The notes beneath the pieces are model-generated. The model was not told the DNA's origin. It did not search any database and saw only the letters and a program-made list of their open reading frames with translations. Both the position numbers and the translations under genes were made by a program. From Streptomyces parvus (GTDB lineage: Bacteria > Actinomycetota > Actinomycetes > Streptomycetales > Streptomycetaceae), in assembly GCF_032121415.1 (NCBI RefSeq), contig NZ_CP135079.1:3906001-3970000 (forward strand): a stretch of 64,000 bases of DNA. Reading direction: 5' to 3'. Below are positions 60,035 to 64,000 of this stretch, one piece after another (the first letter of the stretch is position 1; each line of letters begins with the position of its first letter).

Positions 60035-60064
60035 TCAATTGCTGGAGAACGCACCGTCAATTGC
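60035..60064. repeat. Direct repeat TCAATTGC, 22-bp period
   Basis: TCAATTGC at 60035-60042 and 60057-60064: identical octamers exactly 22 bp apart (two helical turns), about 95 bp upstream of the flavin reductase start, in an AT-richer stretch. Each contains the palindrome CAATTG. Candidate activator/repressor site of the operon promoter. Confidence 0.5.
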
Positions 60065-60093
60065 GCTTGCGCGCGCGGCCGGTGGAGCGCGGA

Positions 60094-60136
60094 CAGCCGT
60101 CCGCCCGCCCCGGTGAGCGGGGCGGGCGGACGGCTG
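60094..60136. terminator. Very strong hairpin terminator
   Basis: CAGCCGTCCGCCCGCCCC pairs perfectly over 18 bp with 60119-60136 around a 7-nt loop. It separates the end of the LysR-fragment gene from the promoter of the flavin reductase operon. Confidence 0.85.
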
Positions 60137-60213
60137 TGCGGGATGATGGCGTGGAGGCGGCCGGAGAGGCGCCGAGCCGGCCCGGAGGCCGGCGGATCGG
60201 TGCCGGCGGGCCC

Positions 60214-60477
60214 CTACACGGGGGAACGGGCGACGTGCCGGTGTGCCGACTCGGCGAGACTGAGCATCGCGTTCGCGTAGGGCAGCAGCCTGACACCCGC
60301 GTCGGTCAGGACGATGCCCCGGCTCCCGCGCTCGAAGAGGGGTGCCCCCAGGAAGTCCTCCAGGTTCTGGATCTGCGACGTCACGGTGGACTGCGCGTAG
60401 TGCAGGTTCCTGGCTGCTTTGGTGAAGCTGTGCACGCCCGCGACCTCGCAGAACGTACGTAACTGGTGCAGGTTCAC
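60214..60477 (-). CDS. HTH-only LysR-type regulator with a TTA codon
   Basis: 87 aa: NLHQLRTFCEVAGVHSFTKA, LHYAQSTVTSQIQNLEDFLG, LFERGSRGIVLTDAG and the linker helix, then TAG. The whole effector domain of a normal ~300-aa LysR is absent, and a strong terminator follows. Leucine 5 is encoded by TTA (60460-60462). GTG start at 60477 with GGAG 8 nt upstream. It may be a genuine short DNA-binding protein or a truncated pseudogene. Sits between the receptor gene and the operon. Confidence 0.75.
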   Translation of the reverse strand: MNLHQLRTFCEVAGVHSFTKAARNLHYAQSTVTSQIQNLEDFLGAPLFERGSRGIVLTDAGVRLLPYANAMLSLAESAHRHVARSPV

Positions 60478-60599
60478 GACGACCGTCTCCCGTCCGAGAT
60501 CCCTGGTGCCAAGAAAACCAGCATGCACGTTTTTTGGGCATAGGCCAAGCGGGCTTTCTGTCCGTGGACAGTCCTGACCACGTGTCGGACCGCCATGGA

Positions 60600-61289
60600 T
60601 CAGAGCGTCTCCGTGAGCCCCGGGGGCGCGGGGCGCAGGGCCTTGGTGCCGACGCCGGCCTCGGCCAGGACCCGCTCTCCGCGGTCCGTGGCGATGTCCA
60701 GCCTGGCCAGCACGGCGGGCACGGCGATGGTAGGCAGCAGATGCGCGAGGAGGGCGGCGACGCGGACGGTCAGATCCCGGCGGCCGGTGAGGATGTGCGA
60801 GAGGATCTGGGCGCCCGAGAAGGACGAGACCATCAGCTCGGCGACCTCTGCCGTATCGACGTGCGAGTACAGCTCGCCGTGGTCGTTCGCCTCGGTCAGC
60901 GCCCGCTGGTTGTGGTCGATCCAGGCGACGAACGGCCTTTTGCGGTCCAGTTGGTGGGCGCCGGACTCCAGGGAGAGGTTGACGCTGCCCTGGAGCATGC
61001 TGTCGTGCATGAGCCGGTGGGCGAAGACGAACCCCGCGTCGACCAGCTCCTGGAGCTTCACCTGACGCGGCAGGATCGGGTACCCCTGACGGTCGACCTG
61101 TATGGAGAGGACCTCCTCCGCCAGGTCCTTCTTCGAGGAGAAGTGGAAGTAGAAGGCCCCTTTGGTCAGCCCGGCCCGGGAGTAGACGTCGGACACGGTG
61201 GCCCCGTCGTAACCCCGTTCGGCGAAGACCGCGCCTGCCGCTTCGAGGATCGCGTCCTTGGTCTTCCTCGCCCGTTCCTGTTGTGCCAT
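60600..61289 (-). CDS. Gamma-butyrolactone receptor-type TetR regulator (ArpA-like)
   Basis: 229 aa. HTH region KTKDAILEAAGAVFAERGYD, ATVSDVYSRAGLTKGAFYFH and FSSKKDLAEEVL matches the ArpA/ScbR/BarA receptor class. The C-terminal half (ILPRQVKLQELVDAGFVFAH ... FSGAQILSHILTGRRDL) is the ligand domain. ATG at 61289 with AAAGGA. It is divergent from an AfsA homologue, the typical receptor/synthase arrangement. Binding of a butyrolactone would release the promoter. Confidence 0.9.
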   Translation of the reverse strand: MAQQERARKTKDAILEAAGAVFAERGYDGATVSDVYSRAGLTKGAFYFHFSSKKDLAEEVLSIQVDRQGYPILPRQVKLQELVDAGFVFAHRLMHDSMLQGSVNLSLESGAHQLDRKRPFVAWIDHNQRALTEANDHGELYSHVDTAEVAELMVSSFSGAQILSHILTGRRDLTVRVAALLAHLLPTIAVPAVLARLDIATDRGERVLAEAGVGTKALRPAPPGLTETL

Positions 61290-61438
61290 GCCGCTGTCCT
61301 TTCGTCCGGCAACAACGCCCCCGGTTTGCCGCTCCTTGGTGCCTTGTGTCATGAAGACCATACCGCCATGCACGTATCTTTAGTATCCTGGGCGGGGGAC
61401 CTCGGAGCCTCTGCCTGCGTGATCCACGAGGGGGAACC
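61290..61438. promoter_or_regulatory. Divergent promoter of the receptor and AfsA genes
   Basis: 149 bp, AT-richer than the genes. It contains ATAC-N10-GTAT (61360-61377) within AAGACCATACCG...CACGTATCTT, a weak resemblance to autoregulatory elements (ARE) bound by butyrolactone receptors, next to TAGTATCC, a possible -10. GAGGGGG at 61428-61434 is the AfsA ribosome-binding site. Confidence 0.45.
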
Positions 61439-62401
61439 ATGCACAGTTCGGCCTTCCGTGAGCACCTTTCACCACCCGCCCCGGGGGACGATCCTCCGCA
61501 GGGCCCGCCGACCGGGGCCGAGGGGTGGGAAACCGTCCCCCGGGAGCTGGTGCACCGGCTCCGCGCGGACGATGTGCTGCTGACCGGCTGGGAGCGTGTC
61601 GACGACGACCGGTTCCGGGTGTCGGTCCGCTGGCCCGACCGGCACGACTACTTCACCCCGCGCCACCGTCAGCACCCGCCGCAGCTGGTGGGGGAGACCG
61701 TGCGCCAGGCCGCCATGCTGCTCTCGCACGCGGAGTACGGGGTGCCGCTGGAGGACCAGTTCCTGATCCGGGACCTCGACTACCGGCTGCGGCCCGACCG
61801 GCTGGAGGTGGACGAGGAGCCCGCCCGGATCGAGGCCGAGATCGTCTGCTCCGCCGTCCGCCGCCGGCGGGGCCGTCTGGTGGCCATGCACTGCCGGATG
61901 ACGGCGCGCCGGGGCCAGGAGGTGGTGGCCGTCGCCGCGGGGAACGTCAGCGTCACGACCGCGGCGGTCTACCGGCGGCTGCGCCGGACCCGTCCACCGG
62001 CCGAACTGGCGGCCCTCGCCGTGCCGGTGGCGCCCGAGCGGGTCGGCCGGATGGACCCGCGCCATGTCGTGCTGGCGCCGACGCCGCAGGCCGAGCGCTG
62101 GCAGTTACGGGTGGACCCGCTCAACGCGACGCTGACGGGGCGCTCGCGCGATCACTACTCGGGCCTGATCCTCATGGAGGCCGTGTACCAGGCGGTGCTG
62201 GCCGGGCCCGGCCGGCAGGACTTCCGTCCGGCCTCCTTCTCCATCGACTTCTTCCGGTACGCGGACTTCGCGCCGCCCTGCTGGATAGAGGCCCACACCG
62301 TGCCGGCGGACACGCCCGGAGCGACGACGGTGGTGGTGACCGGCCGCCAGGAGGGGCTGAGGGTCTTCGAGGCGGCCGTCGGGGACGCCCGCGCGTTCTG
62401 A
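61439..62401 (+). CDS. AfsA-family gamma-butyrolactone synthase with a TTA codon
   Basis: 320 aa. Two AfsA repeats: VPRELVHRLRADDVLLTGW with HDYFTPRHRQHPPQLVGETV, and VLAPTPQAERWQLRVDP with LTGRSRDHYSGLILMEAVYQ. AfsA joins dihydroxyacetone phosphate with a beta-ketoacyl-ACP in making butyrolactone signals. Codon 223 (Leu in WQLR) is TTA (62105-62107), so translation should need the bldA tRNA. Divergent from its likely receptor; a convergent terminator follows. Confidence 0.9.
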   Translation: MHSSAFREHLSPPAPGDDPPQGPPTGAEGWETVPRELVHRLRADDVLLTGWERVDDDRFRVSVRWPDRHDYFTPRHRQHPPQLVGETVRQAAMLLSHAEYGVPLEDQFLIRDLDYRLRPDRLEVDEEPARIEAEIVCSAVRRRRGRLVAMHCRMTARRGQEVVAVAAGNVSVTTAAVYRRLRRTRPPAELAALAVPVAPERVGRMDPRHVVLAPTPQAERWQLRVDPLNATLTGRSRDHYSGLILMEAVYQAVLAGPGRQDFRPASFSIDFFRYADFAPPCWIEAHTVPADTPGATTVVVTGRQEGLRVFEAAVGDARAF

Positions 62402-62416
62402 CCGTACGCCCCGCCC

Positions 62417-62449
62417 GCTGCCGCCGGGCGCCGGTGCCCCGGCGGCAGC
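62417..62449. terminator. Bidirectional hairpin
   Basis: GCTGCCGCCGGG / CCCGGCGGCAGC, a perfect 12-bp stem, between the convergent AfsA and P450 genes. Confidence 0.75.
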
Positions 62450-62497
62450 AGGCCGGCGTGCGTACGCCGGAACCCGCCCCCTCCGTCCGGTACGAGC

Positions 62498-63730
62498 TCA
62501 GGGCCGCAGTCTGACGAGCAGTTCACGGTGGCCGTTGGAGATGAACGACGCCAGCGGTTCGGCCGGCCGCTCCGGGTCGGCCAGGGCCATCTCCGGGAAA
62601 CGGGAGAAGAGCGCGTCGAGGGCCACCGTCGCCTCCAGGCGGGCCAGCGGGGCGCCGAGGCAGTAATGGACCCCGTGGCCGAAGGAGAGGTGCTCCTTGC
62701 GGGTGGGCCGGGTCACGTCGAACACATCGGCGTCCGCGCCGTGCAGCTCGGGGTCCCGGCCCGCCGCCGCGTACGAGATGACGATGGCGTCGCCCCCGCG
62801 GATCGTCACCGTGTCCAGGTCGATGTCCTCGACCGCGTACCGCAGGATCGCGTGCGCGCCGGGCGCCTCGTACCGCAGGGTCTCGTCGATGACGTCCTCC
62901 CAGCCGGCCTGTCCGCCGCGGACCAGGGCGAGTTGGCCGGGGTTGCGCAGCAGGGCGTCGACCGCCTGGTCGAGGAGGTTGACCGTGGTCTCGTAGCCTG
63001 CGGTGAACAGGAGGATCAGGTTGTCCGCCAGCTCCTTCTCGCTGAGCCGCCCGCCGTCCTCGTCCCGGACCGCGATGAGGTCGCTGGTGAGGTCGTCGCC
63101 GGGATGCTCCCGTTTGTGGGCGAGGACTTCGGCCATGGTGGAGTACAGGGCGAATCCGTTGGCGCGCGCCTCCTCGGGGGTCGCCGAGGTCCGGAAGAAC
63201 CCCTGGATGATCGTGCCGATGACGTCCCGCGACTGCTCGGGGACACCGAAGAGTTCGCACATGACCCGGTTCGGCACGGGGTGCGCGAAGTGGCGCCGCA
63301 GATCGACGGGTGCGTCCGGGGGCAGGGCGGCCAGCTCGTCCAGGACCTCGCGGGTCGTCTCCTCGACCCGGGGGCGGAGGGCGGCGACGCGGCGGCCGGT
63401 GAAGGCGGCCGCCACGGGTCTGCGGAGCCGGGTGTGCTCCTCGCCGTAGGCGGTGACCATGTTCTGCACGGACACCCAGATCGCCAGCGGCCAGTCCGGG
63501 GGGATCTCGCCGCGGGTCCAGGCCGGCCAGTGCCGGTAGGCGTCCTTGGAGACCCGCGGGTCCAGCAGCAGGCGCTTGATGGTCGCGTGGTGGGTGACCG
63601 ACCAGGCGTGGACGCCGCCGGGCAGTTCCACGCGGACCACCGGCCCGCGGGCGCGAATACGGGCGATCTCGCCCTGGATGTCGCGTCCTTGCGGATCGAG
63701 GGCGAAGGGGCAGGTGGCGGTACGGGGCAT
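62498..63730 (-). CDS. Cytochrome P450 (CYP154-like) of the cluster
   Basis: 410 aa. Helix I FTAGYETTVN (Tyr in place of the usual Asp/Glu-near residue), ExxR in DETLRYEAPG, haem loop LSFGHGVHYCLGAPLARLEA. N-terminal GGVHAWSVTHH and RGEIPPDWPL match the conservon P450 at 45246, so the two are probably paralogues. Likely oxidises the cluster product. ATG at 63730. Confidence 0.9.
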   Translation of the reverse strand: MPRTATCPFALDPQGRDIQGEIARIRARGPVVRVELPGGVHAWSVTHHATIKRLLLDPRVSKDAYRHWPAWTRGEIPPDWPLAIWVSVQNMVTAYGEEHTRLRRPVAAAFTGRRVAALRPRVEETTREVLDELAALPPDAPVDLRRHFAHPVPNRVMCELFGVPEQSRDVIGTIIQGFFRTSATPEEARANGFALYSTMAEVLAHKREHPGDDLTSDLIAVRDEDGGRLSEKELADNLILLFTAGYETTVNLLDQAVDALLRNPGQLALVRGGQAGWEDVIDETLRYEAPGAHAILRYAVEDIDLDTVTIRGGDAIVISYAAAGRDPELHGADADVFDVTRPTRKEHLSFGHGVHYCLGAPLARLEATVALDALFSRFPEMALADPERPAEPLASFISNGHRELLVRLRP

Positions 63731-63797
63731 GCTCGGCTCCTGTTCGTGACGGCGGCGCGGGTCGCTGAGAGGTGGTGGGCCGCCCGCACGCGGCAGC

Positions 63798-63836
63798 GGG
63801 GTGTCACCGGGTTCCGTGAGGAACCGGGTGACACCC
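63798..63836. terminator. Hairpin between transporter and P450 genes
   Basis: GGGTGTCACCGGGTTCC pairs with GGAACCGGGTGACACCC with one mismatch and a 5-nt loop, 29 bp beyond the stop codon of the reverse-strand transporter. Confidence 0.75.
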
Positions 63837-63864
63837 CGAGTGTCCGCCGCCGGGACGGAATGAT

Positions 63865-64000
63865 CTAGACGGTGATGTCCGCCGAGGCCCGGCGCCGCGC
63901 GGAGGCCCGGACCGCGGCGACGGTGGTGAGGGCGACCGTCACGGCCGAGATGGCCACGAGGACCCAGAGGCCGCTGTGATAGCCGTCCAGCGTCTTGGCC
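63865..64000 (-). CDS. C-terminal end of a probable MFS exporter (5' part outside window)
   Basis: The last 44 residues are visible: a hydrophobic helix (SGLWVLVAISAVTVALTTVA) and a basic tail RASARRRASADITV, ending in TAG at 63865-63867. This is typical of the last helix and tail of MFS drug exporters. In this cluster it would export the product. Only the end is seen, so the family is not certain. Confidence 0.55.
   Translation of the reverse strand, partial: AKTLDGYHSGLWVLVAISAVTVALTTVAAVRASARRRASADITV

Noticed and set aside
60035..60541. Alternative 168-codon frame over the LysR fragment
   Set aside because: No domain and poor third-position bias; the overlapping frame with a clear LysR HTH is the real one.
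1..64000. CRISPR arrays, tRNA/rRNA genes, insertion sequences or phage genes
   Set aside because: No regularly spaced repeats, no tRNA-like cloverleaf with a conserved TTCGA loop that I could find, and no transposase or integrase motifs in any frame.

Overview
The window is a linear stretch of very GC-rich DNA (well over 70% GC by eye, with G or C at almost every third codon position). It has many GTG and TTG starts, tight ATGA overlaps and a strongly actinobacterial gene set: a conservon (cvnABCD plus P450s), two DUF574 methyltransferases, an F420-type oxidoreductase, a gamma-butyrolactone receptor/AfsA pair, and rare TTA codons confined to one locus. It is almost certainly a Streptomyces chromosome, probably running from core into accessory DNA. 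I saw no rRNA, tRNA, CRISPR array, transposase or phage gene. No stretch longer than about 300 bases lacks a gene.

Layout. 1-9.5 kb: end of a secreted protein, a P-type cation ATPase, a DUF2530 protein, an AzgA/NCS2 purine permease, a ribbon-helix-helix protein, a MarR/MFS pair, RNA cyclic phosphodiesterase, an aldo/keto reductase and small membrane proteins. 10-14 kb: a tight reverse operon of a PAP2-diacylglycerol-kinase fusion, a YihY/BrkB protein and a second PAP2 phosphatase. 14-18.5 kb: an RsbW-like ATPase with a changed N-box, a DUF5133 protein, proline iminopeptidase, a cupin with a zinc ribbon, and a Ser/Thr kinase whose extracellular half is an amino-acid-type solute-binding protein. 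18.5-31.5 kb: two SDRs with a LysR and an NTF2-like protein, a PucR-type regulator, an XRE regulator with a DUF574 methyltransferase, an APC permease, an acetyltransferase/LysR pair with a perfect operator palindrome, a lone MazF-like toxin, a second DUF574 methyltransferase and a CPBP protease. 31.5-44 kb: TetR plus a GH3 glycosidase, another TetR, an SGNH hydrolase, an anchored secreted protein, TetR plus a DrrAB-type ABC exporter with a clear double operator, MarR plus an isochorismatase-like hydrolase with a textbook promoter and operators, a methyltransferase, and serC.

45.2-50.7 kb is a conservon: CvnA (kinase-like), CvnB (roadblock), CvnC (DUF742) and CvnD (GTPase), followed by two P450s. 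The first P450 lacks the otherwise near-invariant ExxR motif (it reads EVLW, as known for CYP157). The second resembles CYP154. A divergent fused FAD/Fe-S dehydrogenase of the D-lactate/glycolate type follows.

53.8-64 kb looks like the left part of a specialised-metabolite cluster that runs off the right edge. One reverse operon encodes a flavin reductase, an FAD/NAD(P)-binding oxidoreductase, a class II aldolase/adducin-fold protein (the fold of the CloR/NovR oxygenases), class II DAHP synthase, AroH-type chorismate mutase and prephenate dehydrogenase. Together these would make and then modify 4-hydroxyphenylpyruvate. Next to it lie a HTH-only LysR fragment, an ArpA-type gamma-butyrolactone receptor, a divergent AfsA-type synthase, a third P450 (CYP154-like) and the end of a probable exporter. 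TTA leucine codons sit in the DAHP synthase, the LysR fragment and the AfsA homologue, and I saw none elsewhere. This points to bldA-dependent, autoregulator-controlled expression. I could not identify the final product.
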